In this document: positions 27,201 to 35,106 of the stretch, piece after piece
Numbering within the stretch: the first letter of the stretch is position 1
How the letters are laid out: each line of letters begins with the position of its first letter
NCBI GenBank assembly: GCA_024234595.1
Contig: JACKNZ010000009.1
Coordinates: 81,100 to 145,099, forward strand
From: Moraxellaceae bacterium
GTDB taxonomy: Bacteria; Pseudomonadota; Gammaproteobacteria; Pseudomonadales; Moraxellaceae
DNA length: 64,000 nucleotides
Reading direction: 5' to 3'
The notes under the pieces: generated by a model
The model's input: the letters and a program-made list of their open reading frames with translations, nothing else
Told to the model about the DNA's origin: nothing
Database searches by the model: none
Program-made: the position numbers and the translations under genes

Positions 27201-28971
27201 CAGTTATGCCGAACGGCAACGGTTGTTTGCCTTGCCTCAAAGTAACTGGCCAGACTATAACCGCGAGTTAATGTCCGAAGGTGGCGGTATTTTTTCGCGT
27301 AGTGAGCGCAAAATTCAGCTTAGCGAAGAAATGAAAGATATGCTCATGGTACAAGCCGATGTGTTGTCTGCTGATGAATTAGTACGCGCCATTTTAAAAA
27401 TGCCTGTTGATGTACTATGGAATGGTGGCATTGGTACTTATGTTAAAGCCAGTGATGAAAGTCATTTAGATGTAGGCGATAGAACAAACGATGGTGTGCG
27501 CGTTAACGCCAATCAGTTACGCGCTAGGATTGTTTGTGAAGGGGGAAATTTAGGCTTTACTCAACGTGCGCGGATTGAGTATCAGCTTAATGGCGGTTTG
27601 TCTCATACCGATTTTATTGATAATTCGGGAGGAGTTGATTGCTCCGACCATGAAGTTAATATCAAAATCTTTTTACAGCGTGAGCAACAGGCTAAGCGTT
27701 TATCGTTTGATGATTACAAAAAATTATTAGCCGAATGGCGCGATGAAATTGCTCGCTCAGTGTTGGCTAATAACCAACGGCAAACCCAGTTTTTGGCGAT
27801 AGCTAACCATCATGCCTTGTTGCGTCATCGAGAGTACGCAGTGTTGGCAGACTTTTTGGAGCATCATGCCAAATTAGATAGACAATTAGAAGCTTTGCCT
27901 GATGTGCGTACATGGGAGTCACGAGGCCGTATTCAACAGCCTTTAACCCGTGCAGAGTTGGCTATTTTATTGTCATATACCAAAAATTGGCTCAAGTCTG
28001 CATTGGCGACCGCGGAGTTGTTTGATGACAAGCAGTTATTAGCCGAAGCTCAGGGAGTTTTTCCTTTAGCGATTCGTAAAAACTATGCCAGTACCTTGTT
28101 AAAGCATCCGCTGGCTGTTTCATTGGCTGCAACACGACTTGCAAGTTTAATGACGGAACGCTTGGGAATGGGAGCTTTACCGCGCTTGTTGACTCAAGAA
28201 GGCAGTAGTGCCCTCAAGTTAGCGCGTGCTTTTATGGTGGCACGGGTATTGTTGGGGCTAGATGAGTTATGGTATCAGCTCGATAATTGTCAGCATTTGC
28301 CTGATGATGTGTTATTACCACAATATGCTGCCTTGCAGAGATATGCACGTCGTGCAACAGGATGGCTGTTAAGTTATAGCAACAAACCCAGCCAAGAAAT
28401 TATCGCCTCATTTAATATTTTATTGCCGCTGTTAAATGATTTGCCGCACCATTTGAGCCATAAACGCTTAGAATCTTGGCAAAATGCTAAAAATAATTTA
28501 GTGGCCAAAGGTTTGCCAGATGCTTTAGCAGTACGTTTGGCTTCATTAGATCAAATTTTACCGTTGTTAGATATGTGTCGCTTATCATTGGATTTACAAG
28601 TATCGGTAGAAAATGTTGCCTATGTTTATGAAATTGTTGAAGATACTTTGAGCTTGATGGAAGTGCAGCGAGCATTACAAGATTTAACGGTGGCTAATCC
28701 GTGGGAAGCGGCTGCCCGTGACCAGTTGCGTACAGGCTTGCTCAAAGATATGGCTACCTTAACTCAAGATGTATTGGAACAGTGGAAAGCGTCACAAACG
28801 CCATTGCATACTTGGCTCGCCTTGTGGTTACACCAGCATCAACAAGCGTTTAGTGATTGGCGACAATTTAGATGTCGTTTGAGTCCCAGCGATTTAACAA
28901 ATTATGCCCCTTATGTCGTGCTAACTTCGCAGTTACATCGCTTATTACAACAACTAGCTCAAGATAGGTAG
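24238..28971 (+). CDS. gdhB: NAD-specific glutamate dehydrogenase, large (about 180 kDa) type
   Basis: A 1577-residue enzyme that deaminates glutamate to 2-oxoglutarate with NAD. The very long N-terminal region and the catalytic core with GAVARGGIRWSDRPEDFRTEVLGLVKAQQVKNAVIVPVGAKG, then KKIGITARGAFVSLARLAREAG and GIGDMSGDVFGNGLL, identify the L-180 GDH class known from Pseudomonas and Streptomyces. Length is near the family's 1600. GAGGGAA lies just before the ATG, immediately after the MITE-like element, so promoter or leader sequence may come from that element. Confidence 0.96.
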   Translation: MLSSTEAWTQQTRQSCLDVCAAYDNPLFLAFAERALRALLADELRRYTPHSLSACLWGFWQFVIDSRQEVNIRVFNPEPVKEGWRAEGSVIELYGTEMPFLLNTLRMALYRGGYDVSVLMDVNIALRRNRYFQITEIPKPSSANSEEYRTLIHIELADLYEGEALKALETCIHDAIGMLKKVVDSFPRMQTLVRDAAQKLIEKMPKEGDAAVLRMEAHAFLQWLMRGHFTFLAVKYINEQGVEENTGLGAWPSLHLDWLDATKTQSTEVKLLFGKSLTRSPIHHDRYADVIIAPMPDGKSEYRFFGLYTSRVNQHDPMTMPVLRHKITTVDIFSGLRKVSHDGRNFDRMLRTHPRDELLLSSEQDLLGAFLPMVKQKYGNELRFIWRLDPWKRFISVFIYLSKSLYNQTFVSRTSEFLQARFNASDAVMTPYVSEHRWIRLHALLVFEDKSPPRINIEETEGVLKRLARTWEDELLSILMSKYQSVLANQLYRRYQDVFPEAYKDTYKPQEAMADIALLETLRVDTALAVEVSPTEGRTARFKILQWHQQLSLSRVMPILESFGLKVLQEQAFPLLHEDNCLWLHDFRTELPDSLPKEAFVQTLAYVREAMQVLWQGGVEADVFNRLVTVLPCRWREAHIFRVLSAYLKQVAFPLSAQAQVEALTRFPHVGRSLLELFQTRFDPSINTDRQERQDAVIKRIELALDKIGSVGDERVLRELMDVMLAIVRTNFYINNAIQQQRVSIKIDSQQLRNIPDPKPWREIFVYSPDVIGLHLRFGAVARGGIRWSDRPEDFRTEVLGLVKAQQVKNAVIVPVGAKGAFVVRTQYGDKYDIAINAYQEFLRGLLDITDNRQKDKIIPPKQVVCYDGQDAYLVVAADKGTATFSDTANAVAAEYQFWLGDAFASGGSNGYDHKKIGITARGAFVSLARLAREAGFDPYNEPFSMVGIGDMSGDVFGNGLLQSQHIRLQAAFNHNYIFIDPYPDPAVSYAERQRLFALPQSNWPDYNRELMSEGGGIFSRSERKIQLSEEMKDMLMVQADVLSADELVRAILKMPVDVLWNGGIGTYVKASDESHLDVGDRTNDGVRVNANQLRARIVCEGGNLGFTQRARIEYQLNGGLSHTDFIDNSGGVDCSDHEVNIKIFLQREQQAKRLSFDDYKKLLAEWRDEIARSVLANNQRQTQFLAIANHHALLRHREYAVLADFLEHHAKLDRQLEALPDVRTWESRGRIQQPLTRAELAILLSYTKNWLKSALATAELFDDKQLLAEAQGVFPLAIRKNYASTLLKHPLAVSLAATRLASLMTERLGMGALPRLLTQEGSSALKLARAFMVARVLLGLDELWYQLDNCQHLPDDVLLPQYAALQRYARRATGWLLSYSNKPSQEIIASFNILLPLLNDLPHHLSHKRLESWQNAKNNLVAKGLPDALAVRLASLDQILPLLDMCRLSLDLQVSVENVAYVYEIVEDTLSLMEVQRALQDLTVANPWEAAARDQLRTGLLKDMATLTQDVLEQWKASQTPLHTWLALWLHQHQQAFSDWRQFRCRLSPSDLTNYAPYVVLTSQLHRLLQQLAQDR

Positions 28972-29007
28972 GGGCACTATTTAATGGTGTCATAACATTC
29001 AAATAAT

Positions 29008-29034
29008 CTGCTCTCTCCAAACTGGAGAGAGCAG
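29008..29034. terminator. Hairpin between convergent gdhB and START gene
   Basis: A perfect 11-bp stem CTGCTCTCTCC/GGAGAGAGCAG with a five-base loop, 37 bases past gdhB and 6 bases past the convergent gene. It has no T-tract on either side, so it may be an mRNA-end stabiliser more than a full intrinsic terminator. Confidence 0.55.
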
Positions 29035-29039
29035 AGAGC

Positions 29040-29741
29040 TTATTCAAAAAACGTAAAAGTGATGGGGGCTTTTTTATCCTGATATTGTGGCATAGCCATC
29101 ATGCGACGCATTCCCATCATATTGGTATAAGGGGCTTTACCTTGTATAAAGTTAACTGCCCATGAGGGAGCACCTGCACCTGGGTCAATATAGCCTTCAG
29201 ACTCTAATAATGTTTGATTATCCCCTTGAGGTGTCAGTTTGATAATGTAATCCTCGGTTTCCATGCGCTCATAAGGTTTTTGTGTTGGCAGATAATCACG
29301 TAGCGACACCATTTTGATAATCACATAAGGTTTTTTGGATGTCATTGGTTCAATGGTGGCTTTCATTACTACGTCACGGTCAGCCATGCCCACAGGAGCA
29401 TTATGTACAAGATAAAAAATGAATTCTTTATCAGAGACTTTTTTAAGTAGTTTTGACTCCAGAACCTCAAAATACCAGCGTTTATAATTATCAACATCTG
29501 ATTGTAAGCGAGCAACAACATCAATCGGATAGTCAAAAAGTGCTTCTACTTTAAAAGAGCGAATACTTTTGCCATCTTCGTTTTTGACATAAGCTTTGAT
29601 ATTATGACGGCGATCGTATTTAGCCAAACGCCAACCATCTTTTGTCTCAGCTTCTGCGCGTAAATCTTCTAAGGCCTTAATCGCAAATGCACTGTTGGAC
29701 AGTGCACCTATCATTAAAGCCAGTGTGATTTTTTTTAACAT
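29040..29741 (-). CDS. START-domain lipid-binding-like exported protein (paralogue 1)
   Basis: A 233-residue protein with an N-terminal signal peptide (MLKKITLALMIGALSNSAFA). A START-type domain fills the rest (WRLAKYDRRHNIKAYVKNEDGKSIRSFKVEALFDYPIDVVARLQSDVDNYKRWYFEVLESKLLKK; DRDVVMKATIEP). START domains bind lipids or other hydrophobic ligands; the ligand is unknown. It is a close paralogue of the gene just upstream, sharing the C-terminal INF-x-QGK-x-PYTNMMG-x-RRM block. The gap between them is 50 bases, so they are probably co-transcribed. Confidence 0.8.
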   Translation of the reverse strand: MLKKITLALMIGALSNSAFAIKALEDLRAEAETKDGWRLAKYDRRHNIKAYVKNEDGKSIRSFKVEALFDYPIDVVARLQSDVDNYKRWYFEVLESKLLKKVSDKEFIFYLVHNAPVGMADRDVVMKATIEPMTSKKPYVIIKMVSLRDYLPTQKPYERMETEDYIIKLTPQGDNQTLLESEGYIDPGAGAPSWAVNFIQGKAPYTNMMGMRRMMAMPQYQDKKAPITFTFFE

Positions 29742-29791
29742 AGTATCGCCCTCTAATTATCATTTTATTTTGTGTTGTAAATAGCCATAAG

Positions 29792-30484
29792 TTATTCAAA
29801 GAACTCATATGGCAAGGGTTCTTTGCTATCTTTATATTGAGGTAAAGTCGCCATCCGTCGAATACCCATCATGTTGGTATATGGCCCTTTGCCTTGCACA
29901 AAATTAATTGCCCAAGCGGGAGACGAGCCACCAGGATTGATAAAGCCTTCGACTTCGCGGAGGGTTTGCGTTTTACTTAACGGAGTGTAACGAACAATAT
30001 AGTTCTCTGCCACCATGCGTTCGTATGGGGGTCTAATTGGCATATAATCGGGAACTGACGTCATTTTTAATTGCACATAGGGTTGTTTTTTATTCATTGG
30101 TTCAATCACAGTACGTAAAATCACATCACGATCTGGCAAGCCAATTGGAGCATCATGCACAACATAAAAGTAAAACTCGCGATTAGATACTTTCTTAAGA
30201 AACTTAACTTCGGTAGTGGCAAAATACCAACGCATATAATTATCAACATCTGATTGCACACGCAACAATGTCTCAATTGGTGCATCAATAACGGCCTCTA
30301 CTTTAAAAGAACGAATTTTTTGTCCTTCTTCGTTTTTGATATACACCTTGATTTTATGACGAGAGTCATTTTTTTGTAACTTCCAACCGTTATCTTCGGG
30401 ACTAACATCTCTTAAATCATCAAGATTCGCAGATACTTGTGTTGCACCAACTAGCATTAGTAATGCTAATATTTTTTTATTCAT
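29792..30484 (-). CDS. START-domain lipid-binding-like exported protein (paralogue 2)
   Basis: A 230-residue protein paralogous to the downstream gene. The ATG at 30484 opens a signal peptide (MNKKILALLMLVGATQVSA); GAGGGCAA is the likely ribosome site. The START domain segments WKLQKNDSRHKIKVYIKNEEG, FKVEAVIDAPIETLLRVQSDVDNYMRWYF and DRDVILRTVIEPM correspond position by position to the neighbour. The pair looks like an old tandem duplication with clear divergence. Export to the periplasm is inferred from the signal peptide. Confidence 0.8.
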   Translation of the reverse strand: MNKKILALLMLVGATQVSANLDDLRDVSPEDNGWKLQKNDSRHKIKVYIKNEEGQKIRSFKVEAVIDAPIETLLRVQSDVDNYMRWYFATTEVKFLKKVSNREFYFYVVHDAPIGLPDRDVILRTVIEPMNKKQPYVQLKMTSVPDYMPIRPPYERMVAENYIVRYTPLSKTQTLREVEGFINPGGSSPAWAINFVQGKGPYTNMMGIRRMATLPQYKDSKEPLPYEFFE

Positions 30485-30698
30485 GGTTATTTGCCCTCGT
30501 GTATAACTAATTTTTATCTGTGTGAGTTGTTGTTGGTAAAAATAAGATGTTTTTGGTTTTACTTCTAAGTTAAGCATAGAGCATTTATGTCATCTATATA
30601 AGTAACAAATTGTGTATTTTTTCGGCGGTTGGTGAGAAAGAGGTCAAGATTTGTGCTTTTTAAGATAAGTTTTGTGGTACTAAAGTTCTAATATTGAG

Positions 30699-31307
30699 TT
30701 AGATGTTAAATCTACGTTGTAGATGATAAGTTAACTTTTGGCTAACTTCTAGCAAAGAAGGGCAGTCCTTAATATGTGCTGACATTTGTGTCATTTGTAA
30801 GCCTGCATAGCCACAAGGGTTGATACGCGTAAAAGGCTCTAAATCCATATCGACATTGAGCGAAAAACCATGATAGCTACAACCACGCCGAATGCGCAAT
30901 CCTAAAGAGGCGATTTTGTGAGCACCCACATATACGCCATGCGCGTCGCGGTTTGGCCATGCTTCAATGGCATAATCCTGTAAGGTATTCACAATACAGT
31001 CTTCGATGTTTTCGACTAACTCACGAACACCTATTCCAAGTCGTTTGACATCAAATAAACAATAACCCACTAACTGTCCTTGTCCATGATATGTCACTTG
31101 GCCACCACGGTCGGTTTTAATTGTCGGAATACTACCAGCGTTTAATATATGTTCGGCCTTGCCTGCTTGTCCCAACGTAAACACCGCAGGATGTTCTAAT
31201 AACCATAATTCATCGGGCGTTTCGGGCGTGCGAGAATCGGTAAAATCGCGCATTTGTTGCCATACTTGTTCAAAAGGCACACAACCCAACTGTTTAATTA
31301 TCAACAT
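30699..31307 (-). CDS. lipB: Octanoyl-ACP:protein octanoyltransferase LipB
   Basis: A 202-residue enzyme that moves the octanoyl group from acyl carrier protein to lipoyl domains. The motifs RGGQVTYHGQGQLVGYCLFD, the catalytic Lys region KIASLGLRIRRGCSYHGFSLNVD and the catalytic Cys in RINPCGYAGLQMTQM are intact. The start overlaps the ybeD stop (TAATG), indicating coupling. The order dacA-ybeD-lipB is the one known from E. coli. Confidence 0.96.
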   Translation of the reverse strand: MLIIKQLGCVPFEQVWQQMRDFTDSRTPETPDELWLLEHPAVFTLGQAGKAEHILNAGSIPTIKTDRGGQVTYHGQGQLVGYCLFDVKRLGIGVRELVENIEDCIVNTLQDYAIEAWPNRDAHGVYVGAHKIASLGLRIRRGCSYHGFSLNVDMDLEPFTRINPCGYAGLQMTQMSAHIKDCPSLLEVSQKLTYHLQRRFNI

Positions 31308-31597
31308 TAGTAAACCAACTTGATTTCGGGGGCTGCATTAAAGTCGGCATACAAGGCGTTAATTTGTTGGTGCGTTTCTAAATAAACTTCAATCGTAACA
31401 GACAAATATTTGCCACCACTCGAAGGGCGCATAGTCATGGTACTTGCATCAAAACTAGGGCAATGTTTGCAGGCAATATTGGCGACAACTTGAGCTAAAG
31501 GATATTGCATTTCGCCCAACACTTTAAAAGCATGAGTGCGTGGGAGTTGCCATGCTTCAATATTTTGAACGGTCATTGGATTAGGGCTGGTACTCAT
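31307..31597 (-). CDS. ybeD: YbeD/DUF493 family protein
   Basis: A 96-residue cytosolic ferredoxin-like-fold protein of DUF493 (HAFKVLGEMQYPLAQVVANIACKHCP, GGKYLSVTIEVYLETHQQINALYADFNAAPEIKLVY). Function is not established; in E. coli it sits between dacA and lipB, as here. The stop codon overlaps the lipB start. Confidence 0.88.
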   Translation of the reverse strand: MSTSPNPMTVQNIEAWQLPRTHAFKVLGEMQYPLAQVVANIACKHCPSFDASTMTMRPSSGGKYLSVTIEVYLETHQQINALYADFNAAPEIKLVY

Positions 31598-31669
31598 GTG
31601 TCTCTCTATACAGTTTTGCTAGCGTGATACTAATTTTTTAGATGGGGGTTTGGCTGTGTTTTTCAATTC

Positions 31670-31812
31670 AGGACTTACTCATGTCGCCGAAATTGGCGCG
31701 TTTTGTGAATTCTCCCCAACCATCCTTTATAAAAGGAGGGAGTTTCCACCCTTTTCAAAGGGGGGACTCAGGGGGATTTAACGAACAAATAAACGATAAC
31801 CGCGTAAGTCCT
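31670..31812. mobile_element. MITE-like element, copy 2 (between dacA and ybeD)
   Basis: A 143-base element with termini AGGACTTAC and GTAAGTCCT and the subterminal motifs GGCGCGTTTTG and AAATAAACGATAA shared with copies 1 and 3. Its centre is different: instead of the CCCTCACCCC palindrome it holds two inverted blocks around CCTTTATAAAAGG and CCCTTTTCAAAGGGG. It interrupts the conserved dacA-ybeD gap. Confidence 0.72.
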
Positions 31813-31872
31813 AAATTGTTAGATGAACAATCCCTTCGGCAAGGAAGGGATTTGATATTTTAAACTGATGTA

Positions 31873-33027
31873 TCAAAACAAATTGGCAAAAAAGCGTTTA
31901 ATACCATGCCAAATTTTGACAAAGAAATTGGCTTCTTCAACAGGTTGTAGGGTAACTAAGGCTTGCTCGGCAACGGTTTTGCCATCCAATGTGGCAACCA
32001 GCTTACCAACTTCTTGACCTTGAGTTAAAGGCGCATTTAGCGAAGGGGCTAATTGCAAACTAATTTGGAGTTTGTCTTTTTGACCTTTGGCTAAAGTCAC
32101 ATTTAAGTCATTGGCCAAGCCTACCGCAACATTTTGAGCCTTACCAAACCAAACAATGGGTTTGGCTAATTCTTGGCCTTTAGGGCGAATTTGCGCTGTT
32201 TCAAAATTAGCAAAGCCCCAACTAAATAGGGCACGCGTTTGGTCGGCACGCGCTTGCATACTGTTTGTGCCCATGACCACCGAAATTAAACGCATAGAGC
32301 CACGTTTGCTAGAGGCTGTTAAGCAATAACCAGCGGCATCGGTATGACCTGTTTTAAGACCATCAACCGTTGGGTCGGTAAACAACAAAGCATTACGATT
32401 ACCCTGTTTGATATTGTTGTAGGTAAATTCTTTTTCGGAATAAATAGGGTAGTATTTGCTACTGTCTTTTATAATGGCATGAGCTAACACGGCCATATCG
32501 TAGGCCGATGTGTAATGGCCTTCTTGGGTTAAACCTGTGGCATTTTTAAATTGGGTGTCTTTCATCCCCAAACGCTTGGCTTCGCCATTCATGAGTTCGG
32601 CAAAGGCTTCTTCTGTGCCTGCCAAATGCTCGGCAACCGCTTCGGAGGCATCATTCCCCGATTGAATGACAATACCGCGCAACATATCTAGGGCAGTCGC
32701 TGAGGTGTTAACAGGCACATACATACACGATTCGGCACTGGTACCGCGACACCACGCTTTTTCACTCATAAAAATGGGGTCATCTTCTTTAATTTGACCT
32801 TTTAAAAGACGTTGCTCTAATAAAAAGCTGGTCATCATTTTGGTTAAAGAGGCTGGGTCTAAATGGGCATGAGGATTTGATTCGGCTAATACTTGACCTG
32901 AGTCATAATCCATTAACACAAAGGCTTTGTTTTCGAGCGTTGGGGGTGTGGGGATAACCGTTGTAGCAAAGCTCATTGGGGTAAATAAGGTTGCGCTAAT
33001 GGCAACGGCAATAGCAAAGCGTGACAT
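31873..33027 (-). CDS. dacA: D-alanyl-D-alanine carboxypeptidase (PBP5/6 type)
   Basis: A 384-residue periplasmic enzyme trimming the terminal D-Ala of peptidoglycan stem peptides. A signal peptide ends near residue 21. The three penicillin-binding motifs are SLTK (60-63), SGN (123-125) and KTG (225-227). The C-terminal NFFVKIWHGIKRFFANLF forms the amphipathic helix that anchors this class to the inner membrane. MITE-like elements lie on both sides of the gene (31670-31812 and 33066-33185). Confidence 0.95.
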   Translation of the reverse strand: MSRFAIAVAISATLFTPMSFATTVIPTPPTLENKAFVLMDYDSGQVLAESNPHAHLDPASLTKMMTSFLLEQRLLKGQIKEDDPIFMSEKAWCRGTSAESCMYVPVNTSATALDMLRGIVIQSGNDASEAVAEHLAGTEEAFAELMNGEAKRLGMKDTQFKNATGLTQEGHYTSAYDMAVLAHAIIKDSSKYYPIYSEKEFTYNNIKQGNRNALLFTDPTVDGLKTGHTDAAGYCLTASSKRGSMRLISVVMGTNSMQARADQTRALFSWGFANFETAQIRPKGQELAKPIVWFGKAQNVAVGLANDLNVTLAKGQKDKLQISLQLAPSLNAPLTQGQEVGKLVATLDGKTVAEQALVTLQPVEEANFFVKIWHGIKRFFANLF

Positions 33028-33065
33028 ATGTATAGCCTATCAATTAAGTCATTAAAATGAGTTGT

Positions 33066-33185
33066 GACTTACGCATTGTGCTGCAATTAGCGCGTTTTGC
33101 ACCCTCACCCCAACCCTCTCCCTCAGGGAGAGGGTTGGGGTGAGGGTGAGGGCGTGAGCAAATAAGCGATAAGCGCGTAAGTCCT
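33066..33185. mobile_element. MITE-like element, copy 3 (just upstream of dacA)
   Basis: An element of about 120 bases with termini GACTTACGC and GCGTAAGTCCT, left motif GCGCGTTTTGC and right motif AAATAAGCGATAA. A CCCTCACCCC-family palindrome is nested at 33102-33154. It starts 38 bases before the dacA ATG on the opposite reading direction, so it lies in the dacA promoter or leader region. Confidence 0.75.
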
Positions 33186-33246
33186 AGAATGTTGCGAATA
33201 CTAGCACTTTATGGCCAATAGTTTTGTATAACTTGCTTGACAAAAA

Positions 33247-34944
33247 CTATTTAAACAACAGCCCCCACACCACAAAGTGGCTTAACAACAACAAAGCACA
33301 CAAAACTTGCCAAAACAACACGGGGTTTTGCTCAATCCACGGTTTGCTTTTGAGAGTGAGATGGGTATTGGGGCGTTCGAGGTCGGTTAAAAACTCACTC
33401 AAATCGCCATAACGATGTTCGGGATTTAGGCTTAATGCTTGAGCCAATGCAGCGTCCACCCATAAGGGAATATGCGGATTATATAAACAGGCACTACTAT
33501 AACGTAACTTACGAAAATCACTCGGTGTTTTAGCGTCTTTGTACGAAGCTCCATAAGGATAATGACCCGTTAATAGTTCGTACAAGGTGACAGCAAGACT
33601 AAATTGGTCGGCGCGGCCATCACGCGCTAAACCAAGGGCGTATTCTGGGGCGGCATATTCCGCAGCACCAGCCCGCAAACTCAAGCTTTCACTTAAACTG
33701 CCAATCGTTGCGCTACCAAAATCAATTAACTTAAGTTGACCCGATGTCGTCAAAAATAGATTGTCGGGTTTAACATCTTGATGCAATGTTTCGCGGCGAT
33801 GCAAGGCACGTAAGGCTCTAATGGCAGGTTTAGCAAAGTTAATAATCGTTTGGACGGGCGCATCAGGATGTTGCTTGCGCCATGTGCGTAAACTTTGACC
33901 TTCTAAATATTCTTGTACCAAATACAAATAACGCCGTGTTTGTGGCGGAGTATAGGTTTTAACAATATCAGGATGATGAAAACGCTGTCCTATCCATTCT
34001 TCACGCTGAAAAGCTTGCAGGGCATCAATATCATCATTCAAATTAGGGGAGGGAGTTTTAAGTAAATAAATTTGCTTGTCGTGTTTGTGTTTGACCTTAT
34101 ACACATGACTACGGGCGTTAATTTGGATTTCTGCTTCTATGACATAATCATCAATACAATCGCCAATGCTCAGTTCTGGTGGTAGTGGCGCAAGTTGGGT
34201 GGCTAATAGATTTTGATGATTATCCGCCACCAAGTCCACAATCTCTAATAATTGGCAGGAACGATTATCGTCACTATGATGGCTTTCGGCACAGGCCAGT
34301 AATTCTTCACAACGAGCTTCTAAGGTTTCGCTACGAGTAGCAATTATCGCTTTTAATTCTTTTTCGGGAATAAAGGCATGAATACCATCGGTACTGAGCA
34401 AATAAATATCGCCAATTTCTACTTCAAACTCTAAGTAATCCACATCGACCCGCCAGTCCATCCCCAAGGCCCGCGTGAGTTGATTGCCGTTGCGAGTAAT
34501 AATGGCGTGGTCTTTGGTTATACACTCCCATTCATTATGACGCAAACGCCACAAACGACTATCACCAACATGAAAAACATGCGCCGTTGTGCCACGAATA
34601 ATTAAGGCGGTAAAGGTAGTTAAAAAACCTTGATTATGATGATGATAGTGTTGCCCTTGACCATGCAACCAACGATTGAGCGCGGCAATTACCTTTAAGC
34701 CTGCGGTTTTGACTGACCATGTGGCAGGGGTGGCAAAAAAATCACTTAAAAAATTAGTGACGCTGGTTTCGGCAGCGATACGTCCACCTTCAGCACTGCT
34801 AAGGCCATCGGCAATGGCTGCGGCAAGGGTATAATTAGAAGCACCATGTCCATGAGGAATATGCACACCCACGGCATCATCATTGGTTTTTTTGGGGCCA
34901 ATATGTGAAATTTGGGCTGCATTGACTTTGAGAGTGTGTGTCAT
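33247..34944 (-). CDS. PP2C phosphatase - Ser/Thr kinase fusion, membrane-anchored
   Basis: A 565-residue bifunctional protein. Residues 1 to about 240 are a PP2C-type phosphatase (ISHIGPKKTNDDAVG, AAIADGLSS, VFHVGDSRLWRL, LLSTDGIHAF). Residues about 270-525 are a eukaryotic-like kinase with the ATP Lys in YLLKTP, catalytic loop LHQDVKPDNLFL (HQD instead of HRD), IDFGSATIG and YAAPEYA. The glycine-rich loop is degenerate (INARSHVYKV). A C-terminal transmembrane helix (about 542-562) anchors it. Pseudomonas species have the same fusion next to nirB and the nitrate transporter, so a role in nitrate assimilation is likely but unproven. It follows narK on the same strand. Confidence 0.87.
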   Translation of the reverse strand: MTHTLKVNAAQISHIGPKKTNDDAVGVHIPHGHGASNYTLAAAIADGLSSAEGGRIAAETSVTNFLSDFFATPATWSVKTAGLKVIAALNRWLHGQGQHYHHHNQGFLTTFTALIIRGTTAHVFHVGDSRLWRLRHNEWECITKDHAIITRNGNQLTRALGMDWRVDVDYLEFEVEIGDIYLLSTDGIHAFIPEKELKAIIATRSETLEARCEELLACAESHHSDDNRSCQLLEIVDLVADNHQNLLATQLAPLPPELSIGDCIDDYVIEAEIQINARSHVYKVKHKHDKQIYLLKTPSPNLNDDIDALQAFQREEWIGQRFHHPDIVKTYTPPQTRRYLYLVQEYLEGQSLRTWRKQHPDAPVQTIINFAKPAIRALRALHRRETLHQDVKPDNLFLTTSGQLKLIDFGSATIGSLSESLSLRAGAAEYAAPEYALGLARDGRADQFSLAVTLYELLTGHYPYGASYKDAKTPSDFRKLRYSSACLYNPHIPLWVDAALAQALSLNPEHRYGDLSEFLTDLERPNTHLTLKSKPWIEQNPVLFWQVLCALLLLSHFVVWGLLFK

Positions 34945-35034
34945 GCGAGTCTCTGAGTGATATGCTTTTGAGAAATTCTTTAGTGTAAAAAACTTGTCAA
35001 AAACATATAGGGAGGATTATTTGTGTTAATAATC

Positions 35035-35084
35035 CTTTCGACTCCGCTCAGGGTAAGCCTTCGCATGGGCTGAGGGAGTCGAAG
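35035..35084. repeat. TTCGAC-family inverted repeat, copy 4
   Basis: A long hairpin with arms CTTCGACTCC-type (CTTTCGACTCCGCTCA) and TGAGGGAGTCGAAG around a 20-base loop. It lies between narK and the phosphatase-kinase gene and could act as an mRNA processing or end site. Confidence 0.85.
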
Positions 35085-35106
35085 CCTATTTGTTAGATAA
35101 TATTGC

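Noticed and set aside
31642..31863. 73-residue plus-strand ORF in the ybeD-dacA gap
   Set aside because: It is the translation of the MITE-like element and its inner palindromes.
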